From NCBI GenBank assembly GCA_026992695.1, contig JALWYP010000320.1:1-5480 (forward strand): a stretch of 5,480 nucleotides of DNA. The letters run 5' to 3'. The stretch is from Flavobacteriaceae bacterium (GTDB taxonomy: Bacteria; Bacteroidota; Bacteroidia; Flavobacteriales; Flavobacteriaceae). Positions 1-5,480 of the stretch are shown here, in pieces (within the stretch, counting starts at the first letter, position 1; every line of letters begins with the position of its first letter). The translations under genes and the position numbers were made by a program. The notes beneath the pieces are model-generated. The model made no database searches. It was not told the DNA's origin and worked only from the letters and a program-made list of their open reading frames with translations.

Positions 1-1985
1 GTATTCAAGCACCTTATGATGCTGAGGTAAATCAAGGACATACTTGCTTAAAGGGACGATATGCATTTCAGTTTTATAATCACCCGGACCGATTGCGTTT
101 TCCTATGATTAAGCGTAATGGTGTTTTTGAAAAAGTTTCTTGGGATGAAGTCTATGCCTATATTTCTGAAAAGCTAACACAATACAAAAACGATTTTGGT
201 CCCGATAGTATTGCCGGTATATCTTCTTCACGGTGTACCAATGAAGAAAACTATTTAATGCAAAAGTTTTTTAGAGCAGTAATTCAAACCAATAATATAG
301 ACGGCTGTGCCAGAGTATGTCATTCTCCTACTGCATTGGGAATGCAACGTACTTTTGGAACCGGAGCAGCAACCAACTCTATCGAAGATTTAAAACACAC
401 CAATTGTATTTTAGTAATAGGAGCAAACCCAACCGATGCACATCCGGTAACGGGGGCAAAGTTGAAACAATTTTCAATGAAGCAAGATAATATAAGTATT
501 GTTATAGATCCTCGAAAAACCGAATTGGCAAAATATGCGACGTATCATTTGGCACTACGTCCCGGAACAAACGTCGCCGTACTTAATATGATGTTGTATT
601 ATATTGTAACCGAAGGGTTGGTTGATGAAAATTTTATAAAAAACCGAACAGAAGGCTATGATTCATTTAAAGAACAACTCCTACAATTAGATATCGATAA
701 AATGGAAGCTACATCTAATGTAGATAGAAATTTGGTTAAGGAAGCTGCCATTGCTTATGCCAGTGCACCAAACGCAATGTCGTTTCATGGGTTAGGAGTA
801 ACCGAACATTCACAAGGAACATTTACAGTTATGCAAATAGCCGATTTGGTTCTTATAACAGGAAACATAGGAAGAAAAGGGGTAGGAGTAAATCCTTTAC
901 GAGGGCAAAACAACGTACAAGGAGCAGCGGATATGGGTGTGCAACCTCATCAAGGAGCCGGATATTTAGATGTTACGCAACCGGAAATTAATAAAAAATA
1001 CAATCAATTTTATCAAGCTGAAGTCCCTTCTCATATAGGATATAAAATTCCTGAAATGTTTGATGCAGCACTAGATGATAAACTAAAAGCAATTTGGATT
1101 ATAGGTGAAGATGTTGTACAAACCGACCCCCATACACAAAAGGTAATTAAAGCTCTTGAAAAAACCGATTTGGTTATTGTACAAGAACTCTTTATGACCG
1201 AAACCGCCAAGTATGCAGATGTAATTCTTCCGGGAGCATCTTTCTTAGAAAAAAGCGGAACATTTACCAATGGTGAACGACGTGTACAAGCCGTTCGAAA
1301 AGTTGTAGAACCCATTAAAGGAAGTAAACCGGACGGACAGATACTCGTTGATATTATGAATAAAATGGGATATCCGCAACCCGACTATACTCCCGATGGT
1401 ATGCTTGAAGAAATTTCTCAAATTGTACCTTTCTTTTCCGGAATTTCTTGGGAGCGACTCGGTAAAAATGGTTTGCAATGGCCCGTAAATAAAGAAGGTG
1501 TTGATACTAAAATTCTTCATATCGAAACCTTTAAAAGAGGAAAAGGATATTTTGAATTTCATCAATGGGAAGAAACCCAAGAACTAATATCTCATGCTAA
1601 AGAGTACCCTTATATTTTAACAACAAACAGAGAGTTAGAACACTATAATTGTGGCGCTATGACTCGAAGAACTGCCAACGAACAATTGCTTCAAGATGAT
1701 TATTTACTCATTAACCCTAAAGATGCTGAAAAGCATTTTATTACTAATAATGATTTTGTTTGTTTAGAATCACCGCGAGGAAAAGTAGATGTAAAAGCAA
1801 AAATTACAACAGATGTAACCCCCGGGATTTTAAGTACAACCTTTCATTTTCCTGAAATAATGATTAATACTATTACCGGCGATGTTCATGATAGCGAAGC
1901 AATGTGCCCGGAATATAAAGTAGTAGCTGTTCGTATTAGAAAAAGCAAAGGAAAATATCAGAAAGAATTAACAACTAAAATTTAG
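1..1985 (+). CDS. fdhA: Formate dehydrogenase alpha subunit, molybdopterin-dependent (5' end outside window)
   Basis: Catalytic subunit of a molybdenum/tungsten formate dehydrogenase (DMSO reductase family), oxidising formate to CO2 at a bis-MGD cofactor and passing electrons to Fe-S clusters. The frame is open to the left edge, reading from base 3. The first visible residues (VNQGHTCLKGRYAF) hold the last Cys of the N-terminal [4Fe-4S] motif (45-47) and the conserved Lys (51-53), so the TTG at 93 is internal and not a start. The active-site motif CARVCHSP carries Cys (TGT, 318-320) where selenoenzymes have Sec, followed by the conserved His. NPLRGQNNVQG (891-923) includes the conserved active-site Arg (900-902). 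A molybdopterin-dinucleotide-binding C-terminal domain starts near 1600 (LTTNRELEHYNCGAMTRRT). About 660 residues are visible. The missing N-terminus should hold the rest of the Fe-S motif and perhaps a 2Fe-2S/ferredoxin-like domain. The gene converges on dnaB, 76 bases away. A related assimilatory nitrate reductase is less likely given the CARVCHSP motif. Confidence 0.93.
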   Translation, partial: IQAPYDAEVNQGHTCLKGRYAFQFYNHPDRLRFPMIKRNGVFEKVSWDEVYAYISEKLTQYKNDFGPDSIAGISSSRCTNEENYLMQKFFRAVIQTNNIDGCARVCHSPTALGMQRTFGTGAATNSIEDLKHTNCILVIGANPTDAHPVTGAKLKQFSMKQDNISIVIDPRKTELAKYATYHLALRPGTNVAVLNMMLYYIVTEGLVDENFIKNRTEGYDSFKEQLLQLDIDKMEATSNVDRNLVKEAAIAYASAPNAMSFHGLGVTEHSQGTFTVMQIADLVLITGNIGRKGVGVNPLRGQNNVQGAADMGVQPHQGAGYLDVTQPEINKKYNQFYQAEVPSHIGYKIPEMFDAALDDKLKAIWIIGEDVVQTDPHTQKVIKALEKTDLVIVQELFMTETAKYADVILPGASFLEKSGTFTNGERRVQAVRKVVEPIKGSKPDGQILVDIMNKMGYPQPDYTPDGMLEEISQIVPFFSGISWERLGKNGLQWPVNKEGVDTKILHIETFKRGKGYFEFHQWEETQELISHAKEYPYILTTNRELEHYNCGAMTRRTANEQLLQDDYLLINPKDAEKHFITNNDFVCLESPRGKVDVKAKITTDVTPGILSTTFHFPEIMINTITGDVHDSEAMCPEYKVVAVRIRKSKGKYQKELTTKI

Positions 1986-2029
1986 CACTTTATTCATAAA
2001 GGATTGAGATGTTTTTACCAACTATTTTT

Positions 2030-2049
2030 GGCTATTAAGCCCATTTTTT
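2030..2049 (+). terminator. Weak candidate terminator of the formate dehydrogenase gene
   Basis: A short hairpin, GGCT (2030-2033), loop ATTA, AGCC (2038-2041), is followed by six T (2044-2049). It begins 45 bases after the stop codon, in the gap between the two convergent genes. The 4-bp stem is short for an intrinsic terminator, so this is a suggestion only. On the minus strand no T-run follows the stem, so it would not serve dnaB. Confidence 0.35.
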
Positions 2050-2061
2050 AGGGTTTCCTTT

Positions 2062-2391
2062 TTAAAAAGGAACATCATCGGGATTATCAGACGGGAGTTC
2101 ATCTTCAAAGGCTTCGTTTGGAGAAATACGTTTTTCGGTTTTAAACGTATCGTCGTTTGCTGCATCATTCATACGCGAGTGTATTTCGGTGGTTAGAAAA
2201 TCAAAGGTTTCTAAGTTTTCAAATTTACCTAAATGTCCTACAAATTTAAGTCTTATTTCATCCATACCTCCATTACGGTGTTTAGAAACTATAAACTCGG
2301 CTTGTCCGGCAGTTGGTGTATGCTCTTCATCATCCCATTCGTCAATTTTATAATATTCGGGACGATAAATAAACGATACAATATCTTCATC
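2062..2391 (-). pseudogene. dnaB: C-terminal part of dnaB, separated from the rest by an in-frame TAA
   Basis: These 109 codons and the TAA at 2062-2064 continue the dnaB frame directly after the premature stop. Numbering through the stop as codon 405, they hold the end of motif H4 (DEDIVSFIYRPEYY, 406-419), the segment SKHRNG (441-446) with the Lys/Arg pair (K442, R444) matching the arginine-finger region of DnaB hexamers, a conserved stretch KFVGHLGKFENL, and an acidic tail ending DDVPF, the usual Bacteroidota DnaB terminus. No frameshift or second stop is present. The first ATG in this part is codon 448 (2263-2265), giving a 67-residue ORF that begins just after the arginine finger, so it is unlikely to work alone. 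No start-site signal is evident for it. Whether this part is translated depends on readthrough, suppression, or the TAA being an error. Confidence 0.85.
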
Positions 2392-2394
2392 TTA
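2392..2394 (-). other. dnaB: Premature in-frame TAA in dnaB at a conserved Gln position
   Basis: On the minus strand the codons read GGA GTG ATT GAA TAA GAT GAA GAT ATT. DnaB proteins have Gln at this point (E. coli: SGSIEQDAD). A single coding-strand C-to-T transition (CAA to TAA) accounts for it. The base after the stop is G, and I see no obvious stem-loop immediately downstream that would suggest programmed recoding. CAA is used for Gln elsewhere in this gene, for example in PPQAL near its start. Confidence 0.9.
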
Positions 2395-3606
2395 TTCAAT
2401 CACTCCCGATTCTCTTAAATCTGATAACAAGGTACGTTTACTTCCTCCTCTAGTTTCAACGGCACGAGACAATTGAGATAATGCTATTACCGGTATATTA
2501 AGCTCTTTTGCCAGTGCTTTTAAGTTACGCGAAATGGTAGAAATTTCTTGCTCTCGATTTCCTCCTTTTTGGCTGCCGCCGGCAGTCATAAGTTGTAAAT
2601 AATCTACCATAATGAGTTTGATACCGTGCTGTGATGATAACCTTCTGGCTTTTGCTCGTAAATCAAATATAGAAAGGGAAGGCGTGTCGTCTATAAATAA
2701 AGGAGCACTTTCAAGAGCTTTCACTTTTACATTAAGTTGTTCCCATTCGTGCTGTGCCAGATTTCCGGTTCTAAGTTTTTCGGAACTCAATCCGGTTTCG
2801 GAAGAAATTAGTCTTGTAATTAATTGTACCGATGACATTTCCAACGAAAAAAATGCAACCGGAATAGCATGTTCTACAGCTATATTTCTAGCCATTGAAA
2901 GTGAAAAAGCAGTTTTTCCCATACCGGGACGTGCCGCAATTATTATTAAATCGCTGGGTTGCCACCCGGAGGTAAGTTTGTCTAGTTTTTCAAAACCTGA
3001 AGGAATACCGGACAATCCTTCTCGATTTGCAATTTCTTCAATTCGTTTTTTTGCTTGAATCACCAAATTTTGAGCAGTTTCGGAAGAGCGTTTAATATTT
3101 CCTTGTGTGATTTCATATAATTTGGCTTCGGCTGTATCCAGTAAATCAAAAACATCGGTTCCTTCGTCATACGATTCTTCAATAATTTCGTTTGAAATTT
3201 TTATTAAACTTCGCTGAATGTATTTTTGAAGAATAATACGTGAATGATACTCAATATGTGCTGAAGAAGCTACTTTTTGTGTAAGTTGAATTAAGTAAAA
3301 TTCGCCTCCGGCAAGTTCGAGCTTTTTTTCTTTCTTTAATTGTGCAGAAACCGTTAATAAGTCTATGGGTTGCCCTTTTTCAAAGAGGGTAAAGATGGCT
3401 TCAAAAATGTGTTTGTGCGAGTCTTTATAAAAAACTTCGGGGTGAAGAATATCAATAACCTCATCTACTCCTTTTTTGTCAATCATCATAGCTCCTAACA
3501 CAACTTCTTCTAAATCAAGTGCTTGTGGGGGTATTTTTCCTTTTTCTAAAGGAATTATTTGTGATGTTTTGGTTTTAAAAGATGTGCGAGGTTTTATTTT
3601 TTCCAT
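2392..3606 (-). CDS. dnaB: Replicative DNA helicase DnaB, prematurely stopped (404 of about 514 residues)
   Basis: Hexameric 5'-3' helicase that unwinds DNA at the replication fork and recruits primase. From the ATG at 3604-3606 the order is: a Bacteroidota-type lead-in (LEKGKIPPQALDLEEVVLGA, 20-39); the N-terminal DnaB domain to about residue 150; a linker; then the RecA-like ATPase. The ATPase has Walker A ARPGMGKT (225-232), motif H1a with the likely catalytic Glu (FFSLE, E256), Walker B LIMVDYLQ (D335) and H3 (IALSQLSR, 374-381). The frame ends after RESGVIE, inside motif H4, so the product lacks the arginine finger and C-terminal face, and alone should not form an active hexamer. An upstream ATG at 3664-3666 would add 20 residues unlike the family; the start MEKIKPR fits better. 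No clear Shine-Dalgarno is seen, as is common in this phylum. The gene lies downstream of accA but behind a strong terminator, so it probably has its own promoter within 3607-3716, where I could not identify a convincing one. Confidence 0.92.
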   Translation of the reverse strand: MEKIKPRTSFKTKTSQIIPLEKGKIPPQALDLEEVVLGAMMIDKKGVDEVIDILHPEVFYKDSHKHIFEAIFTLFEKGQPIDLLTVSAQLKKEKKLELAGGEFYLIQLTQKVASSAHIEYHSRIILQKYIQRSLIKISNEIIEESYDEGTDVFDLLDTAEAKLYEITQGNIKRSSETAQNLVIQAKKRIEEIANREGLSGIPSGFEKLDKLTSGWQPSDLIIIAARPGMGKTAFSLSMARNIAVEHAIPVAFFSLEMSSVQLITRLISSETGLSSEKLRTGNLAQHEWEQLNVKVKALESAPLFIDDTPSLSIFDLRAKARRLSSQHGIKLIMVDYLQLMTAGGSQKGGNREQEISTISRNLKALAKELNIPVIALSQLSRAVETRGGSKRTLLSDLRESGVIE

Positions 3607-3716
3607 AGAGCGAATGTAACTAAAAATGTTAAGAGATTTGCAAAATAAGCTTGGTTTGCTATTCACTATTGATTAACAAATGGCTGTTTATAACTTATGG
3701 TTTTTTGTTAATAGCG

Positions 3717-3750
3717 AAAAAAATTCCCGAAAAAATTATTCGGGAATTTT
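3717..3750 (-). terminator. Intrinsic terminator after accA
   Basis: A perfect 12-bp inverted repeat (3720-3731 and 3739-3750, core TTCCCGAA/TTCGGGAA) encloses a 7-base loop. On the minus strand it is followed by a run of seven T (complement of 3717-3723). It starts 23 bases past the accA stop and is oriented to end accA transcription before dnaB. The other strand has only four T after the stem, so it is mainly a minus-strand terminator. The rest of the accA-dnaB gap (3607-3716) is AT-rich and holds no gene I can support. Confidence 0.85.
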
Positions 3751-3773
3751 ATAAAGTCTTATGTTGGTTATGG

Positions 3774-4727
3774 TTATCCGTTATAAACGCCCATATTGGC
3801 ATATTTATCCATTCGTTTTTTAACCAATTCTTTTGGTGATAACTTCTTTAATTGCTTGTAATTTTTTTCAATTGCTTTAGCAACTGTAATAAATGTTTCT
3901 TCTCTGTTAGCATGTGCTCCACCAAGAGGTTCTTTAACTATTTCATCTACCAATTTCATTTTTTTCATATCGGTAGCAGTAAGTTTAAGTGCTTCTGCCG
4001 CTTTTTCTTTAAATTCCCAACTTCGCCATAAAATAGACGAACAACTTTCCGGAGATATAACCGAGTACCAAGTGTTTTCTAACATTAAAACTTTATCTCC
4101 AACACCTATTCCTAAGGCTCCTCCGCTGGCACCCTCTCCAATTATAACTACAATTATGGGTACTTTTAGTCGGGTCATTTCGAGAATGTTACGTGCAATG
4201 GCTTCGCCTTGACCGCGTTCTTCTGCTTCAATACCGGGATAGGCTCCGGGTGTATCTATAAGTGTAACAACAGGTACACCAAACTTTTCGGCAGATTTCA
4301 TTAATCGCAATGCTTTTCTGTATCCTTCCGGATTTGCCATACCAAAATTTCGGTATTGCCTTGTTTTTGTGTTATATCCTTTTTGTTGCCCTATAAACAA
4401 ATAACTTTGGTCTCCAATTTTTCCGAAACCGCCAATCATTGCCTTGTCATCTTTAAAGTTGCGATCACCGTGTAATTCTAAAAAGGAATCGCCACACATA
4501 GCATTGATGTAATCTAATGTATAGGGTCTGTTAGGATGACGCGATAATTGAACTCGTTGCCAGGGAGTTAAGTTGGTGTATATGTTTTTTTTGGTTTCGT
4601 TAAGCTTTTTTTCTAACTGCTTGCAAGTATCACTAACATCTATCTCACTGTCTTCTCCAATACTACATGCTTTTATGTATTGTTCTTGTAGTTCTTTAAT
4701 GGGTAATTCAAAATCAAGATATTCCAT
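3774..4727 (-). CDS. accA: Acetyl-CoA carboxylase carboxyltransferase subunit alpha
   Basis: With AccD this forms the carboxyltransferase of acetyl-CoA carboxylase, moving the carboxyl group from carboxybiotin on AccB to acetyl-CoA to give malonyl-CoA, the first committed step of fatty-acid synthesis in the cytoplasm. The 317 residues match the family length and the gene is intact. A helical, Lys/Glu-rich N-terminus (about 1-50) leads to [21 protein letters not shown] (54-74), then the crotonase-like carboxyltransferase core: [17 protein letters not shown] (127-143), IDTPGAYPG (157-165), and the Gly-rich oxyanion-type segment [11 protein letters not shown] (196-206), followed by [14 protein letters not shown]. 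The start at 4725-4727 ([10 protein letters not shown]) is typical of flavobacterial AccA. A perfect -7 box lies 27 bases upstream and a strong terminator follows. accD is not in the window. From memory, accA beside dnaB and an EamA transporter is a common arrangement in Flavobacteriia. Confidence 0.97.
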   Translation of the reverse strand: MEYLDFELPIKELQEQYIKACSIGEDSEIDVSDTCKQLEKKLNETKKNIYTNLTPWQRVQLSRHPNRPYTLDYINAMCGDSFLELHGDRNFKDDKAMIGGFGKIGDQSYLFIGQQKGYNTKTRQYRNFGMANPEGYRKALRLMKSAEKFGVPVVTLIDTPGAYPGIEAEERGQGEAIARNILEMTRLKVPIIVVIIGEGASGGALGIGVGDKVLMLENTWYSVISPESCSSILWRSWEFKEKAAEALKLTATDMKKMKLVDEIVKEPLGGAHANREETFITVAKAIEKNYKQLKKLSPKELVKKRMDKYANMGVYNG

Positions 4728-4747
4728 ATAAATTTTATAAATGATTT

Positions 4748-4780
4748 AAGCTACAAATATAAAACTTTGTTTTATAGCTT
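4748..4780. repeat. Interrupted inverted repeat in the transporter-accA gap
   Basis: Arms ATAAAAC (4759-4765) and GTTTTAT (4769-4775) form a 7-bp stem with a 3-base loop. Outer arms AAGCT (4748-4752) and AGCTT (4776-4780) extend it by 5 bp, with a 6-base one-sided insert (4753-4758). It overlaps the accA -7 box and abuts the transporter stop codon. It could be a weak transcription end for the transporter, an operator, or chance in AT-rich DNA. No T-run follows it directly on the minus strand. Confidence 0.35.
4754..4761 (-). promoter_or_regulatory. Candidate flavobacterial promoter -7 box for accA
   Basis: The minus strand reads TATATTTG, a perfect match to the Bacteroidota consensus TAnnTTTG. 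It ends 26 bases before the accA ATG, leaving room for a leader of roughly 20 nt. No TTG -33 element sits at the usual 17-23 base spacing; the nearest is a TTC 22 bases upstream, inside the end of the transporter gene. The match is good, but in AT-rich DNA such boxes also arise by chance. Confidence 0.5.
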
Positions 4781-5480
4781 TAAGAACTTAATCGATTTTT
4801 TCTCATTTTTAGGTAACCGTTGGCTAAAACAGTAAGTAGAATTATTGCCGAACCCAGATAAAATTGATTGCTCATATACTCCGAATCGCCTAAAATGAGT
4901 AATGCTAAAAGTATCCCGTAAACAGGTTCTAGATTTGTGGTAAGCATTACGGTATAAGGACTAAGCCATTTCATTACGTGAATAGAAGCAATAAAAGCGT
5001 ATGCCGTACAAACAGAAGCTAAAATAATAAGATACAACCAGTCTGTTTTTGAAATTGAAAAAAAAGAACCTGTAAATTCATTTTTAATAAATAGGTAAAC
5101 AGAGATGCATAGTACACCGAAGAGTAATTCGTAAAATGTAATAACACTAGCTGAATATTTTTTTATAAATAGACCGTTAATAACCGAGAATAATGCTCCA
5201 AAAAATGTAGATGCAAGAGCAAGTAAAATACCATTTATATATTGTTTTTCTACGGTAAAAATAACATACAAGCCTATAACAACCAACAAACCAAAAAACA
5301 CCTCGTAATTAATAATTTTTCTTTTATGAAAAAGAGGTTCTAAAAAAGAAGCAAAAAATGCACCCGATGACATAATCGCAAGCGTAACCGAAACATTAGA
5401 AACTTTAATAGCACCAAAAAAGCAAAGCCAATGTAACGCTATAATAGCACCAACGATAAAAAACTTAATTAGTGTAGAAA
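4780..5480 (-). CDS. DMT-superfamily (EamA) membrane transporter, 5' end outside window
   Basis: Integral inner-membrane protein of the drug/metabolite transporter superfamily. Members export amino acids, metabolites or drugs, and the substrate cannot be told here. The frame is open to the right edge: codons upstream of the ATG at 5371-5373 read HWLCFFGAIKVSNVSVTLAI, a typical EamA segment, so that ATG is internal. The 232 visible residues contain about eight hydrophobic segments of an expected ten, so roughly the first two helices are missing. The second EamA repeat is clear, ending with TNLEPVYGILLALLILGD and a last helix LGSAIILLTVLANGYL. The family usually has Glu where this protein has Asp in LGD. 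The C-terminus is short and basic (KMRKNRLSS), as expected for a cytoplasmic tail. The stop lies 52 bases before accA on the same strand, so some cotranscription is possible. Confidence 0.88.
   Translation of the reverse strand, partial: STLIKFFIVGAIIALHWLCFFGAIKVSNVSVTLAIMSSGAFFASFLEPLFHKRKIINYEVFFGLLVVIGLYVIFTVEKQYINGILLALASTFFGALFSVINGLFIKKYSASVITFYELLFGVLCISVYLFIKNEFTGSFFSISKTDWLYLIILASVCTAYAFIASIHVMKWLSPYTVMLTTNLEPVYGILLALLILGDSEYMSNQFYLGSAIILLTVLANGYLKMRKNRLSS

Noticed and set aside
93..95. TTG as the start codon of the formate dehydrogenase gene
   Set aside because: The frame is open upstream to the window edge and encodes the conserved Fe-S motif VNQGHTCLKG, so the true start lies outside.
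2055..2072. Perfect 18-bp palindrome TTCCTTTTTAAAAAGGAA over the dnaB stop
   Set aside because: It has no loop, is AT-rich and mostly coding (VPF-stop), and no T-run follows on either strand. Probably chance.
2392..2394. Intein or insertion as the cause of the split dnaB
   Set aside because: No inserted sequence is present. The two halves join codon for codon with only the stop between them.
2612..3058. Plus-strand 148-codon open frame
   Set aside because: Shadow of dnaB on the opposite strand; its translation shows no recognisable domain. The same applies to the frames at 1031-1315, 1245-1580, 2233-2418 and 3651-3839.
3607..3665. dnaB promoter candidate: minus-strand TTG, 22-base spacer, TACATTCG
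   Set aside because: The -7 box has one mismatch and ends only four bases before the ATG, which would give an almost leaderless transcript. Not strong enough to list.
3607..3666. Longer dnaB start at the ATG 3664-3666
   Set aside because: The 20 added residues are unlike known DnaB N-termini. The ATG at 3604-3606 gives a typical start and length.

Overview
The window looks like chromosomal DNA of a Bacteroidota bacterium, most likely Flavobacteriia. It is AT-rich, none of the visible starts has a clear Shine-Dalgarno sequence, and there is a perfect flavobacterial -7 promoter box (TAnnTTTG type) ahead of accA. The DnaB and AccA proteins also read like flavobacterial versions. This placement rests on remembered family features, not on a search.

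Layout. At the left edge (1-1985, + strand) is most of a formate dehydrogenase alpha subunit (molybdopterin oxidoreductase), cut at its 5' end by the window. It converges on three minus-strand genes. In transcription order these are a DMT/EamA-family membrane transporter (4780-5480, 5' end outside the window), accA (3774-4727, acetyl-CoA carboxylase carboxyltransferase alpha) and dnaB (replicative helicase, 2062-3606). A strong intrinsic terminator (3717-3750) follows accA, so dnaB probably has its own promoter. AccA makes malonyl-CoA for fatty-acid synthesis and DnaB unwinds the replication fork. The transporter and the formate dehydrogenase have no obvious link to either.

The most notable point is in dnaB. 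The reading frame is stopped by an in-frame TAA at 2392-2394, exactly where the family has a conserved Gln (motif H4, ...SGVIE-Q-D...). The same frame then continues, with clearly DnaB-like sequence, for 109 more codons to a normal C-terminus ending DDVPF at 2065. One C-to-T change on the coding strand (CAA to TAA) explains it. Because DnaB is normally essential, this is a sequencing or assembly error, a real nonsense mutation that is suppressed or compensated, or stop-codon readthrough. TAA is also the natural stop of dnaB itself, accA and the transporter here, and CAA is used for Gln, so a general code change is unlikely.

I found no RNA genes, CRISPR arrays, insertion sequences or sign of a new multi-gene system. 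There is no gene-free stretch longer than about 170 bases.
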